64,000 nucleotides of DNA from Xylocopa sonorina (Eukaryota > Arthropoda > Insecta > Hymenoptera > Apidae). Position numbers and translations under genes: made by a program. Of this stretch, positions 46,380 to 57,233 are shown in pieces. The stretch covers positions 248,001 to 312,000 of the forward strand of contig NW_027490151.1 in the NCBI RefSeq assembly GCF_050948175.1. Reading direction: 5' to 3'. The first letter of the stretch is position 1, and each line of letters opens with the position of its first letter. The notes under the pieces are model-generated. The model saw only the letters and a program-made list of their open reading frames with translations, was not told where the DNA came from and ran no database searches.

Positions 46380-46690
46380 ACGGTTACGGTGCTTATGATG
46401 CAGAATGACGCTTCTAAGTGTCTACGTGTCAAAGTAATTGTGTTCTAAAGTTGTATACAATACGTTGACGCTTCTCAGTTCAATGTTTCAAAGCAAATAC
46501 ATTGTAAATTTCTATACAGCGGAATACTGCTTAGCAGCTTCTATACTAAAAAATATGTAATTTCTAGAGATCGATGCAACAGGATGGCGCTTCTAAGTGT
46601 CAACGTGTCGAAGTAATTGAGTTCTAGTACTTTATGCAACGCGATGGCGCTTCTCAGTTCATTATATGGTGCATGCACTAATTACAGTGC
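46380..46690. repeat. Satellite remnant (~180-bp family), minor array
   Basis: About one and a half units with gatgcagaatgacgcttctaag, cgtgtcaaagtaatt and acaggatggcgcttctaag, related to 4545-5573 and in the orientation of its first half. Confidence 0.65.
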
Positions 46691-46907
46691 ATGGCGTCTC
46701 TAATTTTGTACAGTTGTTCCGTAATTTAGGAATATCCATTAAAAATTCCACGTTTTCGGTTAATCAATAAAATGTGGCTTATATGTTTGACACGCTACAC
46801 TTAATAAAAGCTACACGAAACAATTGATTCAAACATAATTTTTAAATTAATGATAAAAGCGCTTCGTGCTCGCATATTGTTGAATTTTATAACCAAGATA
46901 GTAAACA

Positions 46908-47168
46908 ATGAATAACTTTCTCAAAATTGAAGTCAAATACGCTGTACAAGCATTTGGTAACCATGCAGCTGCGGGTATCTACACACTACTGCTTACCCGT
47001 TTACTTCCAAATGAGGTCGACGGAACGGTAGAATTCATTGATCATTTTGATAAATTATTTCATATTTTAAGTTCGCCAACCAGAACTAGTTCTAAAGAAC
47101 ATGGTGTAAAGTCTTTGTTGGAAGTAAAAACCAGACAGATTTTTTGCATAAATCATTGCTACGTTTAA
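46908..47168 (+). pseudogene. P/THAP9-type transposase, middle fragment
   Basis: The frame reads EVKYAVQAFGNHAAAGIYT and then GTVEFIDHFDKLFHILSS. This matches the conserved middle block of P-element and THAP9 transposases, where a helix (V..A.Q.....A..) precedes ...FI...D..FDI.N. The frame ends at a stop shortly after. The C-terminal part of a similar protein appears at 50041-50530, on the far side of the piggyBac and mariner insertions. Confidence 0.65.
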
Positions 47169-47509
47169 ACAGTATAAAAGTAATTAGTAGTAATAATAAA
47201 CACGTTCGAGTGAAATGCTTTAACTGCTGGCAGATAAGAATAGAAGGATTGCAACATCTGCTCTCAAAGAAATAAACCTGGCAAAAGTCATTAAACAAGA
47301 TAGTATTGTGATAATTATTCTAAAAAACCAGGCATGCATTTTGGCAATCGTAGTATAAAATATCATACATCACTAACTTGGAATATAGATACGTTAAATG
47401 CGACCAAAAACATAACCCAGGCGAATCCGAAAAAACAATCGCAACTCTAAGATACCTTCGCCAAAATCCAAGAATACCTCCTTACTTGGAGGCTCAAAAT
47501 TAACCCTTT

Positions 47510-47765
47510 CAGTACTACCGCCGCCTAATAGTGGCATCCACGAAACATTTTCTGGGTCCTACCGCCGCTCAATGGCGGCATTCACGAACCGTTCTCTGGG
47601 TCCTACCGCCGCTCATTGACGTTATCCACAAAACGTTCTCTGGATCCTACCGCCGCTTATTGGCGGCATTCTTAAAAAGTTACGTGGGTACTACTGCTGA
47701 CCCTTAACGGCACCCACGGAAAGTTATGTGGGTATGATTACTCTCAATAGTGCGCATTACTTTAC
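47510..47765. repeat. 44-bp subterminal hairpin repeats of the piggyBac element
   Basis: Units start near 47513, 47558, 47602, 47646, 47690 and 47734. The core cctaccgccgctcaatggcg contains a short inverted repeat (ccgcc ... ggcgg). Units 2-4 are most alike; unit 6 is strongly diverged. Confidence 0.85.
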
Positions 47766-47865
47766 TATATAAGCTACGAAAAACAAATTGGTATGTTTGC
47801 TCATATCGTATGTTTGCTTAATTTTTGAAATGTATAATGTACAATTTCAATTTAGTTCCCTTCAG

Positions 47866-47969
47866 GATGAGTGTAAAACGTTTGAAAGGAGAGCAATGGA
47901 TAAAGGAAATCATTGGTTCAAAAAGTGATTCTGATGAAGAAACCGAATATTATTGTCAATGAAATGGTC
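47866..47969 (+). pseudogene. piggyBac transposase N-terminus
   Basis: The frame MSVKRLKGEQWIKEIIGSKS is followed by SDSDEETEYYC and a stop at 47967-47969. An acidic Asp/Glu/Ser-rich N-terminus is usual for piggyBac transposases. The position about 360 bases inside the TTAA end also fits. Downstream to 48120 the sequence is broken. Confidence 0.6.
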
Positions 47970-48124
47970 TGATTGAAATGAATTTTATATGCTTTCCACT
48001 ATCTATACCGCAGAATTTGCAAAAGTACCGAAAAAGTCGAGAAAAAATGAATTTAATCTAAAATTCAAATGTATAATAGTACATATTAATAGTACATATT
48101 CCAAAAGATGATAACCTCCGCCAT

Positions 48125-49275
48125 ACTTGGAAAAAGGTTTAGTTGCGATTCGTTAATTTTTATCAGTTTTATACGTCATAGATTATGGTAGCAAATAGAA
48201 TGCATTATTGGCATAATGCTTTTCTTTTTCCGAAAGGGTAAAAATGCTACACAGGCGGCAAACAAGATATGCGCTGTTTATGGCGAAGATGCTGTAGCTG
48301 AAAGAACTATGCGGAAGTGGTTTCCTCGGTTTAAAGCTGGAAATTTCGACCTTGAAGATCAAGAACGCCCAGGTAGGCCGTCCACCACAGACGAAGATAT
48401 GATTAAAACAGAAATCGAGAATAACCCGTGCTCAACATTACGTCAATTAGCAAGAATGCTAAATAATCCAAAATCAACCATCTACGATCATACTGTGAAG
48501 CTTGGCTATGTAAACCGTCTCGATGTATGGGTTCCACACTAATTAACGGAGAAAAATCTGTCGGCCCGCATCTCCATTTGCGACTTGCTTTACAAGAGCA
48601 GACACCATTTCTGAAGCAATTAGTGACGGGGAATGAAAAATGGATAATTTATAAAAACGCTCAGCCTAAAAGGTCGTTGAAAAACGCGATGAACCATCTT
48701 TAGTCATCCCAAAAGCCAGTCTTCATTCGAAGAAGGTAATGCTCTGTATCTGGTGGGATTGGAAAGGAATCCTTTATTATGAGCTTTTACCAAATAATGA
48801 AACAATAGATTCTGCAAAGTATTGCTCTCAATTAGATAAACTGAAGACATCAATCGAACAAAAACGTCCAGAAATTGCGAATCGAAAAGGCGTCGTATTC
48901 CATCAGGACAATGCCCGACCTCGTGTGTCTTTGACAACTCGGCAAAAATTGTTGGAGTTTGATTGGGATGTTTTACCCCATTCACCGTATTTGCCAGACC
49001 TTGCGCCTTCGGATTTCCACCTTTTCCGATCATTACAAAATTCCCTTAATGGAAAAAATTTCAACTCTTTGGTTGAGATAAAAACTCATTTAGACAAATT
49101 TTTTGCCGAAAAACCTGAGAGATTCTGGAAGGACGGAATCCTCAAATTGCATGAAAGATGGAGAAAAGTTGTGGAACAGAATGGTGCCTGTATAATTTAA
49201 TAAATGTATACCTATATTTAAATTAGCTGCGTTTTAATTTTCCTAAAAAATCGGCACGAACTTTCCAGGCAATCC
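48125..49275 (+). mobile_element. mariner element, inactive
   Basis: A mariner transposase gene with a right inverted end reading (minus strand) TTGGATTGCCTGGAAAGTTC to 49275, adjacent to TA. The left end is only weakly recognisable near 48125-48180, so that boundary is approximate. It lies within the piggyBac relic. Confidence 0.85.
48216..49200 (+). pseudogene. mariner transposase (DD34D type), broken
   Basis: The first frame (48216-48542) has the helix-turn-helix region (AERTMRKWFPRF, LEDQERPGRPST) and ends WVPH at the mariner WVPHEL box, with a stop in the place of Glu. A frameshift follows. At about 48625 the first catalytic block reads VTGNEKWIIY, where GDEKW is expected, so the first Asp is Asn. 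The last frame (48739-49200) has CIWWDWKGILYYELL, VVFHQDNARPRVS with the second Asp, and SPYLPDLAPSDFHLF with the third. The enzyme would cut and paste at TA. Two independent lesions make it dead. Confidence 0.95.
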
Positions 49276-49276
49276 A

Positions 49277-49630
49277 ATATTATCAATACAACTCGCACAA
49301 GTTTGAAGTGGTATCACAAATACTTTTTCCACTTGATAGATGTTTGCGTCTGGAACGCATTCTGCCTATATAAAGATACCACAAAAAAACAAATCACAAT
49401 GGCGAAATTTCACCTTCAATTGATTAGGGAAATATTACAAGAATACCACAAAAATTAAGAATATCATCGGTGCAGCAGGTCAGGAAATAATTATGTCACT
49501 AGGCTCACAGGGAGACATTTTCCTTCGATATACCGGTCGGGGAAGAAAAATCGAAAGCGAAGGTGCGTTGTATGTACGGTTGGTGGTGAGACGCGAATCT
49601 AAGTATCACTGTGAACAGTACAATGTGTCA
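49277..49630 (+). pseudogene. piggyBac transposase C-terminus
   Basis: The frame reads TTRTSLKWYHKYFFHLIDVC, then MAKFHLQLIREILQEY, one stop at 49456-49458, then VTRLTGRHFPSIYRSGKK and RCVVYVRLVVRRESKYHC. The KWYHK/FFHL block and the cysteine-rich tail are standard for piggyBac. One Cys of the tail is replaced by Tyr. It begins directly after the mariner right end. Confidence 0.9.
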
Positions 49631-50040
49631 TTTATTATATATTATTCCACTCTTAGTTTTGTTATTTATTACGTTCCACTCTTGGTATTGTTATCTATTT
49701 TAATTTATTGTTATTAATAATATTGAAACATATTATTTACTTAATGCATTGTAAAGAAATAGATATGATTATAAAACGTTAAGCGCCAAGCCTGTTTTGT
49801 CTGTCTTTCCGTCTGATCCGCGAGATAACATTCCGCTAAAATCGGATTTCGGCCGAGGATTTGTTTAGGTTACGATAAAGTAGTATAAACATTTTAAAAA
49901 TATTTTTTAAATCAAGATTGCGCCAAGAATTTCTTTGGATCTATCCAACAATAAAACAATAATTGCGCTAATCCAATACCTATACAATTTATGCGCGTTT
50001 TAATCAATTTTTTAGTATGAAATTTATGGAACATTCGGAA

Positions 50041-50830
50041 GCGCAGAATTGTACAACTGATCTTGACGAGATATTAAATGTTGTCGACGCGTTAAATTCT
50101 ACAGAGTTCACAGAATCCGTAGCATCGTCCAATTTTAAACATTTGGAAGCATGATTATCGTGCAATGGATCTGCCAGAATCAAATGCATTCGAATATGTA
50201 CACGGTTATTTAAAAAAAAAAAATTTAGTATACAAATTGTGTATACAATTTATAAATAAAAACAAGATTACTTTAAATTGTAATTGTTCCTTCCTAACTG
50301 ATGAAAATCAAGAAGGCAATAATATTTGGAATTTTAAATATGGCAAGCAGTTAGTTTTGTGATTACATTAAAAAATTAGAGGAAATATTCGTTAAAAATA
50401 TTGAGAGCAAGTGTTCTCATAAAAATATTGCTTGGTTATTTATTTCATTTAGTGCAACAGATAAACTTTGAACAATTATGCCCAAACGTCGCAATGATTT
50501 TTTTAATAAAATTATATCTCCGCATGCGCATATATTAAGCATTAACGGGATATAACAAAGCGTAGAAAAATAGTAACAGAAACGATGGGAAATTATTAAC
50601 TATTTTACATTTATAAATTTTCCTTTCAACCGTTATTCTCTTTTTTTTATAGTACGTTGCAACGCGTTAACGTCACAAGTTAAGAATTTAGAAAATGATT
50701 GTTCTCAGAAAAAATATTGCTGGTTATTTATTTCAGTTAACGTAAAAGATAAACTTCGAACTATTATGTTCAAATTTTGCAACTGTTTTCTTTTTTTCAT
50801 ACAATTATATTTTCATATGCTTTACGACAT
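50041..50830 (+). pseudogene. P/THAP9-type transposase, C-terminal fragments (one block duplicated)
   Basis: LPESNAFEYVHGYLKKKNL near 50168 matches the NAhxYhxGYL block of P/THAP9 transposases. A later block, CSHKNIAWLFISFSATDKL, lies near 50411-50470. A second copy of that later block (CSQKKYCWLFISVNVKDKLR) lies near 50703-50760, about 300 bases on. The two differ by scattered substitutions, so a local duplication seems likely. 49782-50040 precedes it with a splice-acceptor-like tttttag before the frame. Confidence 0.55.
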
Positions 50831-52013
50831 CATAAGCCCTTCTCCATTCTAAAAGTATGTATTTAATTTAATATATGTATAAACGCGTATTAGAGAAATT
50901 TGTTGTATCATTCTTGTTGGAATAGCAAATTACAAAAATTAATATTTCAAAAAGCAATCTTAAAAAGGTAGAAGAGTGTTGTTTTTTTTCATGCAGAAAA
51001 ATTATGTAATTGAATTTCTAATGCTTCTAAATATTATTCTTAATTTAATAATATTAAAATAATGTTGGAAATAAAACTTTTGAATAACTAAAAATTGAAC
51101 ATTCATCGATCTGCTTGGGATATTAAATTGGTTAGCTGATAATACGGTTATATGTTTTAACAAAGTTCACCGTAACATCCTTTGTAATTCTATACGAATT
51201 TGATTTCAATTAAAATGTTTTATTTTAAACTAATATAGACATGATACAAAAAAATTATGTGTCAGGATGCAACTCGCTTAGTAGAGTAACGTTCAGCCAG
51301 GTATTTGTTCAAATAATTCCTAGAAAAATAAATTTATTGATTTGTTATGTTATGCATCTTAAACTATACACTCTTTCCTTGATAGTTATGATTTTTGCAT
51401 TATTTTAATCCTTGTAAGGCATATGCCAGAAACAAAACAATACAACTGTAAAGCATGGAGTGCATACACCCCACGCTGCCTAAATGGAAAGTCCTTAAAA
51501 AAACGGTCTACATGGGAACATGTTAATAGAACAGCCCTCCGCAAGGTATTCTTTATTCTAAATAACCATATATAAACCGAGATTCAGTAATTGTAATTCC
51601 ATTCACGCGGAATCCAACAGTATAAGATTCAAAGTATCGTCTATCCAACAATATAAATTTCAATTGTCGTCTATCCACCTCTGATTCAATGCTTTAACAA
51701 TTGACAATATATCACAAGTGGTTTGCTCTTTAAAACATGACAAGTAAGGGAAGATAATCATAATAAATAAATCTTTAACAAAACGAATTTAAAAGCAATT
51801 AAAAAAATGTGACTATTAATTAATATACTTAAAGTAGGATTTGCTTAAAGTAGGATAAACTGATCTTTAGTTTGGCTACCGTTTTAGAAGTTATTTAACA
51901 TGAACACAAAATTAATATAATAGAGTTTACAAAAATTAATAAAATAAGATTGTTATATTCATTGTTATATAGTTGACATACAACAGATCGGCAATCTTGC
52001 AGAAATTATTATT
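50831..52013. other. No gene recognised; AT-rich spacer
   Basis: Low-complexity AT-rich sequence up to the BEL/Pao target duplication. Nothing distinctive. Confidence 0.6.
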
Positions 52014-52018
52014 TCATT

Positions 52019-53269
52019 TGTTCCGTGGCACACCCACGGGTCTTAGGCTATTTTCCAGACCCCTCTTCTCTGGCCCATCAGTTCCGTCTGTCATGCATGT
52101 TTCCAATCTGCCATTGTCAACCACGGGCATAAATTCTACCCAAGAGTTCGGCAGGGACCTCAGTCCCCATCTGGAAATATCCAGCTAGCGTTCTGGCATC
52201 TACGAACCTCAATGACTACCTTCGAAAGGCAGTTCATTTATGCTAACATTCATTGTCTGACTTTGAATTTATGGCCGCAATAGACGAAGGCCCACTTAGT
52301 CCGCATTCGGACTGTAAACAGAAACTCCAAACTCCGAAGAAACCAGACTGCGCCCCTTGACAATGTCATTTTGTCGACACATGCCTGACAGGACGTAGAT
52401 TTCATGGCCACTTTCTCCGTCTTGGAGCACACCTCCCAAAAGACCACGGACATTCCTTATAGGTTACTGTCCGCAATAGCCACCCCCTAACAGGACTCAC
52501 ATAGTCCAATTAGAAGAAAGATCTTCCCTCTCCAAGATTGGAAGCTTGCGAGATTTTCCAAATGAAACCAGTTGAACTTCAGCATCGCGCCTGAACGTTC
52601 ATCTTCGAACCGAACCTTCCTTCAAACGAACCATCCACCAACTTATCATTAGCGATCGGCAGAAAACCTAGTCGAGGAGGAAAGCACTATCCAGGAGTCG
52701 GGCTCTTTCAGCTTGATTGTCTTGCTACAGCACACAATCCCTGAAAACCCACCCCAAAACCAGAATTGATCCCCACAGCGGACAATCTCTGGGTCAGCGT
52801 TAGTCTCTCGAATACGGCCGTCTGACATTATCGCCATGCCGTGAGAGCAGGAGTTACTCCTCACGAGACGTGTGGCAAGTACGGTCGGAAGCCCTGCCTT
52901 CACCACCAACGACCTGAGCCCCTCAGCCGCGCCAAAGAGCACCGCTTGCAGTGGACCGGCTAGAATTTTCATCCAATCGCTTATTTACACATCGGTCTCA
53001 ACAGTCGGAGGCACCGAGCAGAGCCTTACAACCTCTGTTGGCCAGTTTACCTGGTCGCTGTTGAACCTCAATAAAACACCAGTTACTACCATCTATCCAT
53101 CATCAGGTTCAGGCCTGAAACCCTCATAACACTCCTATCTCCGTAAAAAGACGTAGGAGCGCCCGTGACAAAACAGTCGGAGGCACCGAGCAGAGCCTTA
53201 CAACCTCTGCTGGCCAGTTCTCTGGCCGCTGTTGAATCACGAGCTTCGCGTATCGACTAACGCGAAACA
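52019..53269 (+). repeat. BEL/Pao 5' LTR (1251 bp, with extra 172 bp)
   Basis: It starts TGTTCCGTGGCACACC and ends CGCGAAACA. It carries a ~65-base segment (acagtcggaggcaccgagca through gctgttga) twice, at about 52997-53062 and 53170-53237, with a ~105-base insert between that includes aataaa. The 3' LTR has the segment once. The LTR would drive and end transcription. Confidence 0.95.
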
Positions 53270-53503
53270 TTTTTGGTCCTTCGAGCCGGATTCTCAGCGA
53301 CCTACGGGTTAAGTACAGTGCGAAATATCGAGTGAAGGTGCATGTGCATTCGGATTTACAGTGCAATCTGGATTAAACTTGTGTGTGACAGCCGCATCCG
53401 TGATTCAGCATCACATCAAGACTAAAGCAGCACGCCAAGGATAGAGAGCAGCATACGATAATTCACCACCACGAGAATACGTCCACCAAGGTAAGCTCGT
53501 TTT

Positions 53504-54919
53504 GTGTTCGCCAAGTCCACTTCTCGATCAGCCAATATCACAATGGCAAAATCATCCGAAGGCTCCTCCAGCCATTCCGCTCCACACGGCACCAGCCTCA
53601 GTACCTTGCGACGTAAACGCGGCAACATAGTAGGGCACATCACCGCGTTCTCGAAATTATTAGACAACGCGAAACAGTCCGATCGCCGCGATCTAGGTCT
53701 AATTCGGGCACACTTAGATAGCCTACACCAAATCTGGGATCGCTTCGACGCGATCCAACTTGAAATCGAAGAAGCCGATAGTGGCGAGGAACCGCGTCGC
53801 TTCGAGATTCACGGAGATTACATGACGGTGGTCGCACGAGCGAACGCATTCATCGAGGGAGACCGTCCAAGAGCTCCGCTACGGCACCATCCTTCGAACT
53901 CCTCCACGGCCACCACCGCTGCGCCGATGGCTATCAAACTCCCCGAGATGCGTTTACCGACTTTCGACGGAACAATCGAAAACTGGACATCATACTTCGA
54001 AGCCTTCTCATCGATGATTGACGAAAACGATGACTTATCACCAGTACAGAAATTTCAATATCTACGGTCCACACTCACCGGCCGGGCAGCCGCCTGTATC
54101 GAATCATTAAGCATTACCGAGTCAGGCTACGCGGATGCAATAGAACTGCTCAAGGAAAAGTTCTATTGCAGACGCAAAATTCTGCTAAAACATTGTCATG
54201 CGATCCATAACATAGCTCCTCTGGCACGGGATACGCCAGAAGCCTTAGGCAACCTCGTCGACACCGTGCGTCAACACCTACGTTCACTGAAGAATCTGGG
54301 GGTCGACATTTCGTCATGGGACAGCATGATCATCTCTCTCATATTGGCAAAGATCAGTACCGACACAGCGTGGCATTGGGAGCTTTCTTTAAAGGACAAG
54401 CAAATGCCGGCGTACTCCCATTTGCTCGACTTTTTAGAAAAAAGGGCAAACTGCGGACCTGCGAGCCATAAACCACCTGTTCAGCCAATAGGACACTCCA
54501 GCCGCGGCACATCAGGAAGGGTTAACAACAACAAGCGCGGTCTACAAGGCCATGCATTCGTAACCTCGACCCATCCCGAGGAAACACATACTTCCCGCGA
54601 ACAAATCAGGGGAAGCGGAACACCCACGACTTCAAGGTGTCCATTCTGCCGTAATCTACACGGAATATGGCAATGTCAAAGGTTTCGTACCCTGTCAGTG
54701 GAAGGTCGCGTGAAGGCAATAAAAGGGGCCGCATTGTGCACGAATTGTCTGGGGCCCGGTCACCAGTCAGATACGTGCAATAGAGGAACATGCCGCAGAT
54801 GCAATCGGCACCATCACACACTATTACATCAAGAAAAACAGGTTCATGATCGGGCAACCACTTCTGCAGCGAAACGACCCAGAATTTCACCAGCCCCGCA
54901 AGTGGAAAATGACAAATGA
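53504..54919 (+). CDS. BEL/Pao gag
   Basis: Intact frame of 471 codons. A more likely start is the ATG at 53543 (context cacaatgg), which removes 13 residues. Residues about 30-130 are helical. Residues 145-300 contain KLPEMRLPTFDGTIENWTSY and LKEKFYCRRKILLKH, the DUF1759-type capsid region of BEL/Pao. Residues 390-450 hold the zinc knuckles CPFCRNLHGIWQC, CTNCLGPGHQSDTC and CRRCNRHHHTLLH. It would form the particle shell and bind RNA. The frame is uninterrupted, so the copy is young and could still supply Gag. The pol frame begins 48 bases after its stop, in another phase. Confidence 0.93.
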   Translation: MFAKSTSRSANITMAKSSEGSSSHSAPHGTSLSTLRRKRGNIVGHITAFSKLLDNAKQSDRRDLGLIRAHLDSLHQIWDRFDAIQLEIEEADSGEEPRRFEIHGDYMTVVARANAFIEGDRPRAPLRHHPSNSSTATTAAPMAIKLPEMRLPTFDGTIENWTSYFEAFSSMIDENDDLSPVQKFQYLRSTLTGRAAACIESLSITESGYADAIELLKEKFYCRRKILLKHCHAIHNIAPLARDTPEALGNLVDTVRQHLRSLKNLGVDISSWDSMIISLILAKISTDTAWHWELSLKDKQMPAYSHLLDFLEKRANCGPASHKPPVQPIGHSSRGTSGRVNNNKRGLQGHAFVTSTHPEETHTSREQIRGSGTPTTSRCPFCRNLHGIWQCQRFRTLSVEGRVKAIKGAALCTNCLGPGHQSDTCNRGTCRRCNRHHHTLLHQEKQVHDRATTSAAKRPRISPAPQVENDK

Positions 54920-54967
54920 CAATCAATACCTGGAGCCCCCAATTACCAGAGTCGGGTCAACGCATTT

Positions 54968-56356
54968 GTGGTCGACTCAATTAAAAATGAACTCCTTGTA
55001 ACAGCACAGGTCCACATTCTCGACAAGGATCTTCAACCCGTCAATTGCCGGACCTTAGTCAACACAGGTGCCACCACCAACTTCATAACAGAGGACCTAG
55101 TAAAACGGCTAGGCATCCCAACGAAGGGTTGCCACGTGCCAGTGGGGGCTCTCAACCAATTGTCTACGGTGGCCAGACACACCGCTACAGCGACCATCCG
55201 ATCCAAATTCAATAGCTACGAACGGACGTTAACATTTTTGACAATACCTAAAATATCATCATTAATTCCGGACCAACCCATCGACCGATCATTAATAAAT
55301 ATTCCAAGGAACATCAAATTAGCAGACCCAGAATTCCATCGACCAGCACCGATCGACATATTACTAGGATCTGGAACCACCTTGTCACTCATCACCGTCG
55401 GACAAATCAATCTGTCCACTCCCACCGAACCCAACCTATACTTGCAAAAAACGATGTTCGGATGGGTCATCGGGGGGAGCGCGCCAACCACATCACCGAT
55501 ACACGACATTTCATGCCACACAACTAACGCGCTCCAGTTCGACCTGACACGATTTTGGGAAGTCGAAGAAGGTCCTCAAGTTCGACACCTTTCGAATTCC
55601 GACCATTTATGCGAAACGCACTTCAAAGAACACGTCACACGCAACGCTGAAGGCCGATACATCGTCGCACTCCCTTTTAATGACAAACAAGCACGTTTAG
55701 GAGAATCAAAGGTAAGGGCTCTACGACGACTAGAATCGCTTGAACGAAAATTGCAACGCAATCCCACGTTAAAACAAGAATACCACGCAGTCATACAGGA
55801 GTATCTCCAACTTGGACACATGACCCAAATCTCACAGAATGAAGAAGAACACAATGGGTATTACCTGCCGCATCATGGGGTGACCAAAGTCACGAGCGAG
55901 ACTACGAAGCTTCGAGTGGTATTCGATGGCTCCGCAGAAACAAGCACCGGCGTTTCATTAAATGACGCTCTTCACACCGGACCGAAGATTCAAGACGATC
56001 TATTATACATTTTACTCCGATTCCGCATCCATCAGTACGTAATAACCGGCGACATCGAAAAGATGTATCGACAGTTCCTCATCCGCAAGGAAGATAGAAA
56101 ATACCAACGCATTTTGTGGCGTGATGATACCGGTCGAGTCCAAACATATGAATTACAAACAGTGACGTTTAGGCTATCCGCCGCACCATACCTAGCAATC
56201 CGCTGCCTCACTCAACTCGCGCAAGACGAAGGGCATCGCTTTCCTCTCGCGGCCACAGCCCTACTCCGAGATTTCTATGTAGACGACGCATTAACCGGAG
56301 CTCCAACTCTAGAGGGGGCACTACAACAACGGAAGGAATTTCGTCGGGGCAGATAA
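54968..56356 (+). pseudogene. BEL/Pao protease and reverse transcriptase (truncated pol)
   Basis: The 462-codon frame starts with a DUF1758-type retropepsin: CRTLVNTGATTNFITEDLV near residues 27-45. The catalytic triad reads NTG instead of DTG (codon AAC at 55061-55063), so the protease should be inactive unless recoded. Reverse transcriptase follows from about residue 270, with RVVFDGSAETSTGVSLND near residues 317-334, GDIEKMYRQFLI and the active site YVDD at 56276-56287. The frame runs into the deletion joint and stops at 56354. RNase H and the N-terminal half of integrase are missing. Confidence 0.93.
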
Positions 56357-56360
56357 CGAG

Positions 56361-57065
56361 TTGCAAGAACTTATCAAATCCAACGATTACAACCAGCAGC
56401 TGGGAAATTTTCTAGAAAATAGAGCAATCAAATGGAACTTTATTCCTCCACGCACTCCGCATTTCGGAGGCTTATGGGAAGCTGCAGTGAAATCGTTCAA
56501 GCACCATTTAACACGCGTCGCGGGTACTGAGCCGTTCACATTCGAAAACTTTAACACATTAATAATAGAAATTGAGGCGGTTCTCAATTCCCGCCCACTA
56601 ACACCTATCTCATCAGACCCTAATGATCTGATCGTTTTAACTCCTGGACATTTCCTCATTGGCGAATCACTTACGAGCTTACGAGAGCGAAATTTCGTGG
56701 ATGTTCCCACGAATCGTTTGTCAGCGTGGCAACATATACAAAAATTGAAACAACATTTTTGGAAACGCTGGCACCTCGAGTACCTAAACGAGCTAACCAA
56801 ACGAAGCAAATGGAAGAACGGGACCCACTCAATCAAGGAGGGTACTATCGTGCTCCTCAGGGAAGATAACGTTCCTCCGATGCAGTGGATCTTGGGCAGG
56901 GTGCTCAAGGCTCATCCCGGTTCCGACGGTGTTGTTCGCGTTGTGACGGTCAAAACTGCCACGAGTGTGCTCAATCGGAGTGTGAAGGGACTCGCACCTC
57001 TATTATATCAACCAGGCGAGGAGGATGACCTGGCGACATCAGTCTCCACCAGGGAAGCCTGTTAA
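56361..57065 (+). pseudogene. BEL/Pao integrase C-terminal part and tail
   Basis: The 234-codon frame carries the end of the integrase core: WNFIPPRTPHFGGLWEAAVK near residues 25-45, including the catalytic Glu region, and EAVLNSRPLTP. The C-terminal domain (DUF5641 type) follows, with LREDNVPPMQWILGRVLKAH near residue 175. The HHCC finger and the two catalytic Asp residues are lost in the deletion. In the RT-side phase the joint gives a stop; in this phase it reads NFVGADNELQELIK before the annotated start. 57066-57233 is 3' UTR. Confidence 0.93.
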
Positions 57066-57233
57066 TCTTGACCATTTAATGTATCTCAAAGAACGCCGTT
57101 CGGTGAGTACTCAGCACCATTTCTATCATCACTACCTAACTCATACTGGACACCAAGATAATCAAGCTTGACGTACCACATACGTCTGATATCTATAACT
57201 TAATTGATCGGAGTCCTCTCAACGGGGGGAGGA

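Larger units (their letters stand above)
47504..49700 (+). mobile_element. piggyBac-type element, internally deleted and split by mariner
   Basis: The left end follows TTAA (47500-47503) and reads CCCTTTCAGTACTACC. Subterminal 44-bp hairpin repeats follow to 47760. The transposase N-terminus starts at 47866 and its C-terminus is at 49277-49630. The catalytic middle is gone, and a mariner element sits at the break. A matching right terminus with TTAA was not found, so the right boundary is approximate. Confidence 0.8.

Noticed and set aside
52250..52972. Antisense ORFs repeated exactly at 57465-58187
   Set aside because: They are identical only because both lie in the BEL LTRs.
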